Assembly (NCBI GenBank): GCA_019239895.1
Contig: JAFAZH010000052.1
Coordinates: forward strand, 248,001-312,000
DNA length: 64,000 bases
Direction: 5' to 3'
Source of the DNA: Abditibacteriaceae bacterium
GTDB taxonomy: Bacteria; Armatimonadota; Abditibacteriia; Abditibacteriales; Abditibacteriaceae
Both the position numbers and the translations under genes were made by a program. The notes under the pieces are model-generated. The model searched no databases. It was not told the origin of the DNA and saw only the letters and a program-made list of their open reading frames with translations. Shown here piece after piece: positions 46,901-55,011 of this stretch. Each line of letters starts with the position of its first letter. Position 1 is the stretch's first letter.

Positions 46901-47655
46901 GGGATATTAAGCATATGGTGAAACTCATTGTTACCAGTGCCACCTATCGTCAGGACTCACATGTCACGCCACAACTGCGCGAACTCGACCCCGATAACCG
47001 TTTGCTATCCCGTGGCCCGCGCTTCCGCCTGGATGCCGAAGAGATTCGGGATAACTCACTCTTTGTCAGCGGCTTGATAGACCTGAAGTTGGGCGGGCAT
47101 GGAGTTAAGCCTTATCAACCCATTAATATCTGGGAGCCATTGGCTTATCCCGGTTCGGATACTGACCATTATGTGCAAGATCATGGTAGTGCCCTCTATC
47201 GGCGCAGCCTGTACACCTTCTGGAAGCGCACGGCCCCACCGCCATCGGTGAGCGTTTTTGATGCACCTGCACGCGAAGCGTTTTGTCTACGCCGCGAACG
47301 CAGCAATACGCCATTGCAAGCTTTGGTCTTAATGAACGACGTACAGCACTTTGAAGCGGCGCGTGCCCTGGCGCAACGCATCTTAAGTTCCGGCGGCACA
47401 AAAGAGGACGAGCGCATCACTTACGGCTTCCGCATTGCCACAGCCCGTTATCCGACAGCGCGGGAAATGAGTATCTTAAAGGATGCCCTGGCCAAACAGT
47501 TGGCTCATTTTAAGACGAAACCGGAGGCGGCTAAACAAGTCATTACCAATGGCGAATCAGCACCTGACACTAAACTCGACCCGGTGGAACTGGCGGCGTA
47601 TACAATGGTTTCCAGTGTGCTGTTGAACCTGGACGAGACCGTGACGAAGAATTAG
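43948..47655 (+). CDS. PSCyt1-DUF1549-DUF1553 protein with duplicated cytochrome domain
   Basis: This 1235-residue exported protein has a hydrophobic signal region in the first ~40 residues. Two planctomycete-type cytochrome (PSCyt1) domains follow. The first has CFGCH (Cys87, Cys90, His91) and the second CFLCH (Cys245, Cys248, His249), joined by a Lys/Pro/Ala linker. DUF1549 spans about 348-560 (LTGLPPTPAEVDAFL, YWLDAARYADTHG). A lectin-like beta domain lies at about 620-785, and DUF1553 at about 890-1180. Such proteins are paired with DUF1501 proteins, as here. Their function is not established, though extracytoplasmic electron transfer linked to polymer degradation has been suggested. The second cytochrome copy is unusual. 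Confidence 0.93.
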   Translation: MKIPFSVMSRLFLSDSLVRYLWVGAALLLPFTLVAFAEGESASPRWVPLQATSDAATVTPVAQGASSGAAKKVQYERDVRPILANNCFGCHGPEKHRGGLRLDDRKAALDKGAIVPGNVDKSELIKRVVTKDVDEMMPPPQSHKTLTAEQINILKQWVSEGAPYGAAPAKTTPKAAPKKPVNSKSASVKPKNPKPAAAGHKTALTAPTSAPLVTLTTISSQSIGSQPAEKMGFNRDIRPILSDNCFLCHGPDKNRRKAGLRLDQRDVAVEKGAIVPGKPDQSELIKRIFAKDADVRMPPADAHKTLTDEQKEKLKRWIAEGAEYQPHWAFIAPRKAPLPQISNPKWAKNPIDYFIAAELAKHGLKPSAQADKSLLLRRVSFDLTGLPPTPAEVDAFLADKSPNAYEKVVDRLLNSPHYGEHMAVYWLDAARYADTHGLHFDNERAIWPYRDWVVQAFNDNLPYDKFTIDQLAGDLLPHPTRDQLVATGFGRCSPTTNEGGSIDAESLFRYAVDRTETTSAVFMGLTAGCAVCHDHKFDPISQKEFYQLYAFYNSAADPAMDGNIMRTPPVLRLPTAEQDKQLAQYDKDISGVQQKIKEAVAKIAYTDPATQNPLPATTKVETIWVEDNFPVNAAAHFDGQPTNFITEDQGPVKSGKRAIKKSGEGTIQDFFDGLKEPFKVPAQGTIFAYVYLDPQNPPKSIMLQFNTGQWSHRVNWGDPDAIPFGDKGTTSKLQGGDLPKTGEWVRLEVKVADLQLKPGTMFSGIAFTQSGGTVYWDHVGVSYDSNPATDPELSQHAWELKYNGKDPGKDVPQEIRDIFQKVKPEERKPEQNQKLHEYYLSTVYSGTRDIVNSMQGEVAAIEDKKKKLEAEVPASLVMADLPQPREAHLMIRGQYDKPGDVVQPGTPAILPPLKAQGRATRLDFAKWLVSPEHPLTARVYVNRLWSQCFGIGLVKTAGDFGAQGEPPTHPELLDWLAVEFRDNGWDIKHMVKLIVTSATYRQDSHVTPQLRELDPDNRLLSRGPRFRLDAEEIRDNSLFVSGLIDLKLGGHGVKPYQPINIWEPLAYPGSDTDHYVQDHGSALYRRSLYTFWKRTAPPPSVSVFDAPAREAFCLRRERSNTPLQALVLMNDVQHFEAARALAQRILSSGGTKEDERITYGFRIATARYPTAREMSILKDALAKQLAHFKTKPEAAKQVITNGESAPDTKLDPVELAAYTMVSSVLLNLDETVTKN

Positions 47656-47661
47656 TTAGGG

Positions 47662-47751
47662 CCGGGTATTGTATTTCAATAGCCGGTAGAAAGGCGGACA
47701 AACCGCCAAGCGTCCGTAGGACGCCCTGTAGGGGCATGATTTATCGTGCCC
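47662..47751. repeat. String of four small hairpins (relative of the 14767-14915 element)
   Basis: Consecutive hairpins are CCGGGTATTG/CAATAGCCGG, GGCGG/CCGCC, GCGTCC/GGACGC and GGGCA/TGCCC. The first and third correspond to parts of the 14767-14915 repeat (shared GCCAAGCGTCC). It begins 6 bases after the stop codon of the cytochrome gene and precedes the DUF1501 gene. Confidence 0.75.
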
Positions 47752-47785
47752 TTCGTTCGTGAGGACAAATAGAGGATCATTTTTC

Positions 47786-49384
47786 ATGGCAGATCAATAC
47801 GAAGGGTTCATTGAGCAGGAGATGGCGCACGAAGTCGAATTGCGTGATGCAACAGGCTGTGAAGGATTGTTGGGTCATGGCCCGGCTCGTGAATTTGGCA
47901 TTCTCCAATCGCGCCGCCAGTTCATCGCCAATACGGGTCTGAGCCTGGGGGCTATCGCCCTGAACCTGCTGGGGGGCCGCTATGGGTTAGGTAATGGCGT
48001 GGCCCACGCTGCCGCCGCGAAAACTGCTGAAGCGGCTAAAAACTACGGCTCCTCTGTCTATCCTTCATTACCAGGGCTGCCGCACTTTGCACCCAAGGCC
48101 AAGCGCATTATTTATCTTCAAATGAACGGTGCACCCTCGCAGCTTGATCTCTTCGACCATAAACCCGATTTGAAGGCGCAGTATAACAAGGACTTACCGG
48201 ATTCCATTCGCATGGGCCAGCGCATCACGACCATGACCAGTGGACAAGCGCGTTTTCCCGTGGCGCCATCCATGTTCAAGTTCCAGCAATATGGCAAGAC
48301 AGGGACATGGGTCAGTGAATTGTTGCCGCACACCAGCGGCATTGTAGACGACATCACCCTCATTAAGAGTGCTTTTACCGAGTCCATCAACCATGACCCG
48401 GCCACCACGTTTTTGATGACTGGTAATGAGTTGCCCGGACGAGCCAGCCTTGGCTCGTGGCTCACCTACGGTTTAGGTAGTGTCAGTGATAACCTCCCAG
48501 CGTTTGTGGTGCTGACGCCCAAGTGGTCGGCCAAGGGCAGCATTCAGGCCCTCTTTAGCCGTTTGTGGGGTAGTGGCTATCTTCCTTCTAAATATGCGGG
48601 GGTGGCATTGCGCAGCGTCGGTGATCCGGTGCTGTATATCAAAGACCCACCAGGTGTAGACCGCGATGCGCGTCGTGCCATGCTGGAAGATTTGAACAAG
48701 CTGAACGAAGAAACTTACAATCGCTTTGGCGACCCGGAAACGCAAACTCGCATCGCCCAGTACGAAATGGCGTTTCGGATGCAAACGAGTGTGCCCGACC
48801 TGGCCGATTTTTCCAGCGAGTCGAAAGAAACCCTGGAAATGTATGGCCCAGAAGTACATCAACCCGGCACCTTCACCGCCAGCACCCTTTTAGCGCGTCG
48901 CCTGATTGAGCGGGGCGTGCGCGTGGTGCAAATCTTCCATCGTGGTTGGGATCAGCACAATAACTTGCCATCCGAAATCAGTGCTCAGTGCAAGGATGTA
49001 GACCAGGCTTGCGCCGCTTTGATTAAAGACCTCAAGCAGCGTGGCTTACTGGAAGATACCCTCGTCGTCTGGGGCGGCGAATTCGGACGCACCGTATACA
49101 GCCAAGGTACTCTCACCGAAACAAATTACGGTCGTGACCATCATCCGCGCTGTTTCTCCATGTGGATGGCTGGTGGCGGTGTTAAGCCCGGCCTTGTCTA
49201 TGGCGAGACTGACGACTTCAGTTACAACATCGTCAAAGACCCGGTGCATCTGCGTGACCTCAATGCCACCATTTTGCATTGTATGGGCATTGATCACGAG
49301 CGACTCACCTTCCGCTTCCAGGGTCTTGACCAGAAGCTCACTGGCACCATTCAAGCTAATGTGGTGAAGGATATTCTCGTTTGA
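47786..49384 (+). CDS. DUF1501 (sulfatase-like) Tat-exported protein
   Basis: The 532-residue protein has a twin-arginine signal [19 protein letters not shown] starting near residue 43, after an unusually long N-terminal stretch. The DUF1501 body, related to the alkaline phosphatase/sulfatase fold, contains [18 protein letters not shown] near the start. [14 protein letters not shown] and MAGGGVKPG follow near the end. DUF1501 genes follow DUF1549/DUF1553 genes in Planctomycetes, Verrucomicrobia and relatives, and the pair is assumed to work together outside the cytoplasm. AGAGGA lies before ATG 47786; an upstream in-frame codon at 47759 is less likely. Confidence 0.93.
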   Translation: MADQYEGFIEQEMAHEVELRDATGCEGLLGHGPAREFGILQSRRQFIANTGLSLGAIALNLLGGRYGLGNGVAHAAAAKTAEAAKNYGSSVYPSLPGLPHFAPKAKRIIYLQMNGAPSQLDLFDHKPDLKAQYNKDLPDSIRMGQRITTMTSGQARFPVAPSMFKFQQYGKTGTWVSELLPHTSGIVDDITLIKSAFTESINHDPATTFLMTGNELPGRASLGSWLTYGLGSVSDNLPAFVVLTPKWSAKGSIQALFSRLWGSGYLPSKYAGVALRSVGDPVLYIKDPPGVDRDARRAMLEDLNKLNEETYNRFGDPETQTRIAQYEMAFRMQTSVPDLADFSSESKETLEMYGPEVHQPGTFTASTLLARRLIERGVRVVQIFHRGWDQHNNLPSEISAQCKDVDQACAALIKDLKQRGLLEDTLVVWGGEFGRTVYSQGTLTETNYGRDHHPRCFSMWMAGGGVKPGLVYGETDDFSYNIVKDPVHLRDLNATILHCMGIDHERLTFRFQGLDQKLTGTIQANVVKDILV

Positions 49385-49395
49385 TGAGAGTCCAG

Positions 49396-49504
49396 ATAAA
49401 ATGGGACGCTAACTGCGCTCACTCATTTCATGCGCTATTTAAACGCCATTTAGAAAATAGCGTCAGCTTGCGTGGCGTAGCATAACGCAGTTTTGCGTCC
49501 TATT
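49396..49504. repeat. Dispersed palindromic element, copy 2 (AAAATGGGACGC ends)
   Basis: It shares the ends ATAAAATGGGACGC and the core GAAAATAGCGTCAGCTTGCG with the copy at 9825-9942; the centre differs. It begins 12 bases after the DUF1501 stop and lies between two convergent genes. Confidence 0.87.
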
Positions 49505-49511
49505 AATTGCA

Positions 49512-50051
49512 TCATCCCTCTTCCGCCCGCATTCGATACATCGGATAAAATGAACCACCTTCTGGCGTAATGCTGCTAATCCCGTGAATATGCGTGCTGT
49601 TCCGTGGGGGAGGCGGGGGGCTGCTCTTGAGGAAGCGGGCCGCGACGAGGCCCAGGAGAAAGGCTCCGCCGACAAAAAGAGTTGGATTACGACGGGCGAA
49701 ATTTTCGACCTCGTGAATGAGTTGGCTGGTGTCTGTATCCCGTAAATAGTTGGAGAACTGCTCTAACTGTTTGGCCGCTGTCTCGCCATACAGCGCCGCA
49801 TATCGAGTTACCACGCCACTATCATTATCACGCAATTGCTGCCCCGTTTGTCTTAGTGTCTCGGCCACCGTCCCGAAACTGTTAGCGACTTGTTGCTTCT
49901 GCTGTTCCACCTGTGAAGTCGCCTGCTGTTGCACTTGACTTACGAGCGCCCCCGTTTTCTGCTGCGCCTGTTCTAAGGTGGGCTGCACGGTCTGCTGCAC
50001 CTGAGACACAATGCCACTGGCTGTCCCACTCCCATTATTTCCTTCTGGCAT
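49512..50051 (-). CDS. Coiled-coil membrane-associated protein (YqjD/DUF883-like layout)
   Basis: The 179-residue protein has a Gln/Val/Thr-rich amphipathic helical region (about residues 10-115). A single membrane helix in the context ARRNPTLFVGGAFLLGLVAA follows, then a short Pro-rich tail. This plan resembles proteins of the YqjD/ElaB type and LEA-like stress proteins, though sequence identity cannot be judged here. ATG 50051 is chosen because AAAGGAG lies just upstream; a longer frame back to 50162 runs into repeat sequence. The function is unknown; membrane association under stress is a guess. Confidence 0.78.
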   Translation of the reverse strand: MPEGNNGSGTASGIVSQVQQTVQPTLEQAQQKTGALVSQVQQQATSQVEQQKQQVANSFGTVAETLRQTGQQLRDNDSGVVTRYAALYGETAAKQLEQFSNYLRDTDTSQLIHEVENFARRNPTLFVGGAFLLGLVAARFLKSSPPPPPRNSTHIHGISSITPEGGSFYPMYRMRAEEG

Positions 50052-50111
50052 ACTCCGACTCCTTTGTAGCTTAATGCTCCCCACATAATCTTGAGCAAAT
50101 GGATTGCCTGA

Positions 50112-50361
50112 TTTAGCAGGAAGACAGGGGAAGAGGAGAGCAGGAAGGGAAACCAAAACCAATAAACTGTTAAGAACATCTCACAAAATAAAAGAACCTA
50201 ACAATGGTAAGTCCATCATGTTTCGCTGCGCTCAACATGACAGTGGCTCCTACGCCGCAGCTTAGCCGATTTTGTTCAAATCTCTTGGAAGTACGTAACC
50301 GATGATTGTGGTTCACTCTTGTTTCCCTCCTGCTTTCCTCTTCCCCTACCTTCCTGCTAAA
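50112..50361. repeat. Long inverted repeat (TTTAGCAGGAAG family)
   Basis: The ~41-base arms 50112-50153 and 50321-50361 are approximate reverse complements, with ends TTTAGCAGGAA and TTCCTGCTAAA, and enclose about 167 bases without coding potential. The TTAGCAGGAA ends recur at 61226-61359. It occupies most of the 402-base gap 50052-50453. Its size and ends would fit a miniature mobile element. Confidence 0.8.
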
Positions 50362-50453
50362 AATAAAAGCCTGATGCTGTGCATCGTTGGCCTTGGGATT
50401 GCTGTAAGCTTGGGGCCGATAATGTCATCCAAAAGAAAGAGCAAACTTTTATT

Positions 50454-51701
50454 GTGGACGAAAATTTGGTCGGTAGACGACAGTGGCACCAACGGTGGGC
50501 GCGGAGATGGGGCGATGTTGAAAGTGTTAAGCGGCAGTATTTCCTGGCTTATGCCGTGATGGGCAGCTTGTGGCCATTCCTACCCGTTCTGCTCAAACAG
50601 CAAGGCCTGACCGCCGCACAAATCGGTTATGCTACAGGAGCGTCTAATGTCGCTATTTTATTTACGCCAGTATTAATCACCCTTTTAGCTGATAGCCATC
50701 AGGATGCACGCCGTCTGCTTGCCGGTATCTTTGGCCTGAGCGGGCTGGCGTTAGTCGCTCTCTATTTTGTGACTGGCTTCTGGCCCAGCGTCATCTTCTT
50801 GTGCCTGTACAGCCTGGCTTACGTGGCCATGTCGCCCATTCAAGACGGTCTGAACTTTGCGGTGCAACGCCAGCGCGAAGCCGGGGGAGAAAGTGTCATA
50901 CCTTATCACCAGATTCGCGTCTGGGGCACCATCGGATTCATCTTCCCCAGCCTCCTGCTATTTGGCACCTTACATCAGGGGGCCGCTATCAATAGTGTTC
51001 TCTTCATGGCAGCGGCTTTTTCTGTCCTGGGATTAATCAACTCCCTGCGCTTGCCAGAGTTAGAGCCTATCACCACTCCGGCTGTAACAGACGGTTCTAA
51101 TCGCTTGCCAACCGCCGAGGCGGGACGCGCTCTGCTGCGCCCGACTGTGTTCATCTTTTGCGTCGGGATGCTGCTGGCACTCCTAGCCTCTTCCGCTTAC
51201 TATGCGTTCTTTCCGCTTTATCTCACACAAGTGTTAGGCGTGCAACAACAATGGCTTGGCCCGATTTACAACGTCGGCGTCGTTTGCGAGATTGGCTATA
51301 TGTTGAGCTTTGGTTGGCTGCTGCGTCGGCTGGGGCTGAAAAGATTTATGGTGCTGGGCACGCTGGGTATCAGCTTGCGCATGGCCGTTCTCGCGTTTTG
51401 CCCAATCGTCGCGGTGGTGGTAGCGACTCAGGCAGTGCATGGCCTGGTCGTTGTCAGCACGTCTGTAGCACCTGCACTTTATCTGAACCGCCACGCCAGC
51501 GACCACTATCGCAGTTCGATTCAAGGGCTTTACACCATGCTCATCGTCGGCACATCGCGTATCGCTGGCAGTTTTCTCTCCGGCCATCTCGCCCAAGTCA
51601 GCCTGCCCCACCTCTTCGCCTGGGCCACCGTTGCCAGCCTGATGGCAACATGTATTTTCGCCTTTGGCTTCCACGATGATTCTGGCTTTGACACAGAATA
51701 G
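50454..51701 (+). CDS. MFS transporter (nucleoside/phenylpropionate permease-like)
   Basis: The protein has about twelve membrane helices and a start typical of MFS_1-like permeases (YFLAYAVMGSLWPFLPVLLKQQGLTAAQIG), with VWGTIGFIFPS in the central region. This subgroup includes LacY-like and 3-phenylpropionate permeases, but the substrate is not predictable. The start is uncertain. GTG 50454 gives 415 residues, and the frame is open further upstream to 50379, but residues there look non-coding and lie near a repeat. It converges on the PQQ dehydrogenase with a perfect palindrome between. Confidence 0.88.
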   Translation: MDENLVGRRQWHQRWARRWGDVESVKRQYFLAYAVMGSLWPFLPVLLKQQGLTAAQIGYATGASNVAILFTPVLITLLADSHQDARRLLAGIFGLSGLALVALYFVTGFWPSVIFLCLYSLAYVAMSPIQDGLNFAVQRQREAGGESVIPYHQIRVWGTIGFIFPSLLLFGTLHQGAAINSVLFMAAAFSVLGLINSLRLPELEPITTPAVTDGSNRLPTAEAGRALLRPTVFIFCVGMLLALLASSAYYAFFPLYLTQVLGVQQQWLGPIYNVGVVCEIGYMLSFGWLLRRLGLKRFMVLGTLGISLRMAVLAFCPIVAVVVATQAVHGLVVVSTSVAPALYLNRHASDHYRSSIQGLYTMLIVGTSRIAGSFLSGHLAQVSLPHLFAWATVASLMATCIFAFGFHDDSGFDTE

Positions 51702-51722
51702 AGCTTTCTCATAAAGATAAAT

Positions 51723-51800
51723 AACCGCAGAGACGCAGAGGGCACAGAGGAAAACGTAGAATATCTTTTTCTTCTCTGTGCCCTCTGCGTCTCTGCGGTT
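51723..51800. repeat. Perfect 27-bp inverted repeat of GACGCAGAGG words
   Basis: The arms 51723-51749 and 51774-51800 are exact reverse complements (AACCGCAGAGACGCAGAGGG...), with a 24-base loop containing a T-run. It lies between convergent genes, 21 bases after the MFS stop, and could end both transcripts. Confidence 0.9.
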
Positions 51801-51834
51801 CAATAAATTGGTAGTGGAGTGTGAGGGCTACTAC

Positions 51835-53784
51835 CTACTGCGGCAACGCAAAAGCAACGTAGGAATCGCCCGGTTTGGTGCGTAGCTTGCCACCACCGCC
51901 AGCGGCGATGACCACAAATTGACGACCATTCACGGAGTAGGTGCAGGGGGTGGCATAGCCGCCTGCATCCAGTTTGTATTGCCACAGCAGCTTGCCCGTT
52001 CCTTTGTCGAAGGCATGGAACATCTCATCTTTAGTGCCACCAATGAAGATCAAACCACCCTGCGTCACAATCGTGCCACCGAAGTTCTCGGTGCCGGTTT
52101 GGGGCACGCCCCTGGCTTTGAGTTCGGGAAACTCGCCTAACACAATTTGCCAGGCGAATTCTCCGGTATTGAGGTTAATCGCTGTCAGATTGCCCCACGG
52201 TGGCTTGATAGCCGGGTAGCCCTGGGCATCGTTGAAGTACGTGTAGCCATCGAAGGCATAATCAGGCTTATCTTTGTCCACACTGTGCAACAGGGAAAGG
52301 TAAGGTGTATTGTTGGAGTTGACGTAGAGCCAACCGGTGGTCGGGTCAAAGGACCCGCCGCTCCAGGTGGCCCCACCATGAAAGCCCGGAGCGATGACGC
52401 TGCCTTGCACACTTGGCGGTGTAAAGGGGCTACCATAATGGTGCGTTTTCAAGGCATTAGCGATAAAGGTATGGGCTTCAGGAGAGATATTGGTAATATC
52501 GCCGTCGGTAAATCCCTGACGCGAGAAGGGCGGTGGCTTTAATGGCACAATCTGGGTTAACGAGGCGACTTCCCCCGGAATGTCCGAGGCTGGGGCTATC
52601 TGCTCCTGCACGCCAAAAAGCGGTTTGCCAGTTAGCCGATCTAAAAGGAAACAGTAGCCTGTCTTAGTGAGCTGCGCCACGGCATCCACTATTTGCCCAT
52701 CATGCCGCACCGAAACGACAACGGGTGGGCAGGGGTTGTCGTGATCCCATAAATCGTGGCGCACGGTCTGGAAATGCCAGAGGCGCTTACCGGTGCGCGC
52801 ATCGAGGGCCAGGGTGCAGTTGGCAAAAAGATCATCGCCCTTGCGGTCGGCCCCATAGAAGTCGCTGGTGGCCGAGCCGGTGCCCGCGAACACAATGCCG
52901 TGCTGCGTGTCCACTGTGAAACCCGCCCAGGCGTTGGCGCCACCACGCTCTTTCCAGGAGTCGCCTTGCCAACCTTCGTGGCCGAACTCATTGGGCCAGG
53001 GGACGGTATGAAAGCGCCAGGCTTGCTGTCCGGTGTGGATGTCGAAAGCGCGAATATCACCGGGAGCCGATGGTTGCGACTCACTAACCGAATAGCCGAC
53101 GATAATGAGATTCTCAAAAATAGCCGGTGCCGAAGTGGGGCCATAGCCCAGACCAGAGATGTCTCGCTCCAATCCTGCACTCATGTCAACTTCGCCGTCT
53201 TTACCAAAGGCTGGGTCGGGCTTGCCAGTATAGGCATCTAAGGAAATTAAACGTCCATCGGCCAGGCCAACCACAACACGTCGTTGGCCTTTGAACAGAC
53301 CATCCGACCAATAAGCGACACCGCGATTAACTCCGCCGCTGGTCACGGGCCGGGCAAAGCCATTGGGCGATCTGCCAACGTGGGGATCAAAGCTCCAAAG
53401 CTCATGGCCTGTCGCGGCATCAAGTGCTACAACTTTCGTCTTAACCGTCGTCAGATAAAGCACTCCGTCCACCACCACCGGCGTGCATTCAATCGTAGTA
53501 TTAGCCTGGGCGTTGGCGTCCTTGGTGTGATAGACCCAGGCCACTTTGAGATTCTTCACGTTATTCCGGTTAATTTGCCGGAGTTCTGAAAAGCGCATTC
53601 CGCCTTTATCGTTGCCGACGTTAGGCCAATCCACCGAGTCGCGCGGACGCACCACAGGCCAACTAACTGGCTCTGCCGGGGCCGCATGAGCCACGATAGA
53701 ATATTTTCCCGTGGCAACCATCGCACTGAAAGCAAAAATAAACCACCGCACGGTGAGCCACGCGGGGCAGTGTCCGAGCTTCAA
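51835..53784 (-). CDS. PQQ-dependent dehydrogenase (quinoprotein)
   Basis: The ~649-residue exported protein starts at TTG 53784, preceded by AAAAGGAGTC, and has a signal peptide ending near VAHAAP. The eight-bladed propeller shows repeated PQQ-type strands (VVALDAATGHELWSF, ALDARTGKRLWHFQ, AFDKGTGKLLWQY). DLWDHDNPCPPV and the late GGTIVTQGGLIFIGGT also match membrane-type glucose dehydrogenases. No CxxCH heme motif is present. It would oxidise an alcohol or aldose in the periplasm and pass electrons to quinone. No PQQ biosynthesis genes are in the window. Confidence 0.93.
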   Translation of the reverse strand: MKLGHCPAWLTVRWFIFAFSAMVATGKYSIVAHAAPAEPVSWPVVRPRDSVDWPNVGNDKGGMRFSELRQINRNNVKNLKVAWVYHTKDANAQANTTIECTPVVVDGVLYLTTVKTKVVALDAATGHELWSFDPHVGRSPNGFARPVTSGGVNRGVAYWSDGLFKGQRRVVVGLADGRLISLDAYTGKPDPAFGKDGEVDMSAGLERDISGLGYGPTSAPAIFENLIIVGYSVSESQPSAPGDIRAFDIHTGQQAWRFHTVPWPNEFGHEGWQGDSWKERGGANAWAGFTVDTQHGIVFAGTGSATSDFYGADRKGDDLFANCTLALDARTGKRLWHFQTVRHDLWDHDNPCPPVVVSVRHDGQIVDAVAQLTKTGYCFLLDRLTGKPLFGVQEQIAPASDIPGEVASLTQIVPLKPPPFSRQGFTDGDITNISPEAHTFIANALKTHHYGSPFTPPSVQGSVIAPGFHGGATWSGGSFDPTTGWLYVNSNNTPYLSLLHSVDKDKPDYAFDGYTYFNDAQGYPAIKPPWGNLTAINLNTGEFAWQIVLGEFPELKARGVPQTGTENFGGTIVTQGGLIFIGGTKDEMFHAFDKGTGKLLWQYKLDAGGYATPCTYSVNGRQFVVIAAGGGGKLRTKPGDSYVAFALPQ

Positions 53785-53920
53785 GATTTGACTCCTTTTC
53801 CTGTTGAGGTTAGCACGGTAAATTATACCAATACTCCTCGATTGCACTCTCGATATATAACGGATAATTTGCAGGAAGCATTAGCCCCTGACGCTACGCG
53901 CACGCTAATTGCTAATAATG

Positions 53921-53960
53921 GGCACAGATGCTAACTATTGGGCACAGATGCTAACTATTG
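53921..53960. repeat. Exact tandem duplication of a 20-bp unit
   Basis: GGCACAGATGCTAACTATTG occurs twice in a row (53921-53940 and 53941-53960), just upstream of the aldo/keto reductase gene. The 223-base region 53785-54007 holds no gene. Confidence 0.92.
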
Positions 53961-54007
53961 GGCCATAATGTAGCTTGCGGGAGAAGAAAATCAAAGAGAG
54001 CAATATC

Positions 54008-54988
54008 ATGTCAAATTCACGTCGTCGTTTTATAGGACAAGTGACCGCTTTAACCGGTGGATTAATAGCAGCGCCCCTGTTAAAGCGTCAACCGGTGTGG
54101 GGCGATGCAGCCGATAACACCATCCTACCCCGGCGCGTGCTGGGGCGCACGGGGGAGAAAGTCTCGCTCATTGGCTTTGGCATGGCTCCTTTGGGCAGCG
54201 ACAACACCTCGGCGGCGGATACGGAGCGCATTGTCAACACGGCTCTTGACCTGGGTATCAATTACGTGGATGTATCGCCCGATTATGGCAATGCGGAAAG
54301 CAAGCTCAAAGGCGTGTTCAAGAACCGGCGCGACGGTATCTTTCTCGTCACCAAAGTCAATCCAAACCGCCAGGATCGTGAAGGTGTGCAGCGTCAATTG
54401 GAAGAAAGCCTCCAACGCATGGGAGTGGATCATGTGAATGCCGTGCATATCCATAACCTGGGCGACTTTGATATGGAGCGCATCTTAGGGCCAGATGGCG
54501 CCTTAGCGGGATTGAAAGAAGCCAAGCGGCGCGGCCTCACCCGCTTTATCGGCACCAGCGGTCACATGCGACCACCACGCTTTGTTAAGCTGATTCAAAC
54601 GGGTGATATTGACCTGACGATGAACGCTCTCAATTTCGCAGATCGTCACCATTACGACTTTGAAGGCATCGTCTTGCCCGTAGCCCAGGCACACGGCACA
54701 GCCAGTGTCGCCATGAAGGTCTTGGGCGGGGCCGTCAATTGGCGCTATGATGGCAAGACGCCCGGCACTCTCGTGGAGCACTACGAGCAATCGGTGAGGT
54801 ATTCCCTGGGCCTGCCCAACGTCGCCTGCGCCGTGATGGGCTTTTCCAGCGAAGACGAAGTGCGCCAGGCCGTCGCTACCGCCAAAGCTTATAAACCATT
54901 GACTCCCGAAGAGCGAACAGCCCTGTTAGCCACCGGACAACGCTTGGCCGATGCGCGGGGGCTGTATTACGGGCCAGTGGATGGTTAA
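54008..54988 (+). CDS. Tat-exported aldo/keto reductase
   Basis: The 326-residue protein begins with a twin-arginine signal (SRRRFIGQVTAL). The aldo/keto reductase barrel follows, with the tetrad Asp88, Tyr93 (DVSPDYGNAE), Lys116 (VTK) and a His in VHIHN. GTSGHM and the C-terminal NVACAVMGFSSEDEV are typical of the group. The enzyme reduces carbonyls or oxidises alcohols with NAD(P)H. A Tat signal implies a folded, cofactor-loaded export, so the oxidised substrate may be extracytoplasmic. It is divergent from the PQQ dehydrogenase, which may act on related sugars. Confidence 0.92.
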   Translation: MSNSRRRFIGQVTALTGGLIAAPLLKRQPVWGDAADNTILPRRVLGRTGEKVSLIGFGMAPLGSDNTSAADTERIVNTALDLGINYVDVSPDYGNAESKLKGVFKNRRDGIFLVTKVNPNRQDREGVQRQLEESLQRMGVDHVNAVHIHNLGDFDMERILGPDGALAGLKEAKRRGLTRFIGTSGHMRPPRFVKLIQTGDIDLTMNALNFADRHHYDFEGIVLPVAQAHGTASVAMKVLGGAVNWRYDGKTPGTLVEHYEQSVRYSLGLPNVACAVMGFSSEDEVRQAVATAKAYKPLTPEERTALLATGQRLADARGLYYGPVDG

Positions 54989-55011
54989 AGTGCGAAGTTG
55001 TTCCTCTGCTC

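Noticed and set aside
50379-50453. N-terminal extension of the MFS transporter
   Set aside because: The open frame extends here, but the residues look unlike any transporter start and lie next to a repeat arm.
53921-53960. Start of a CRISPR array
   Set aside because: Only two adjacent copies exist with no spacer between them, and no cas genes are near.
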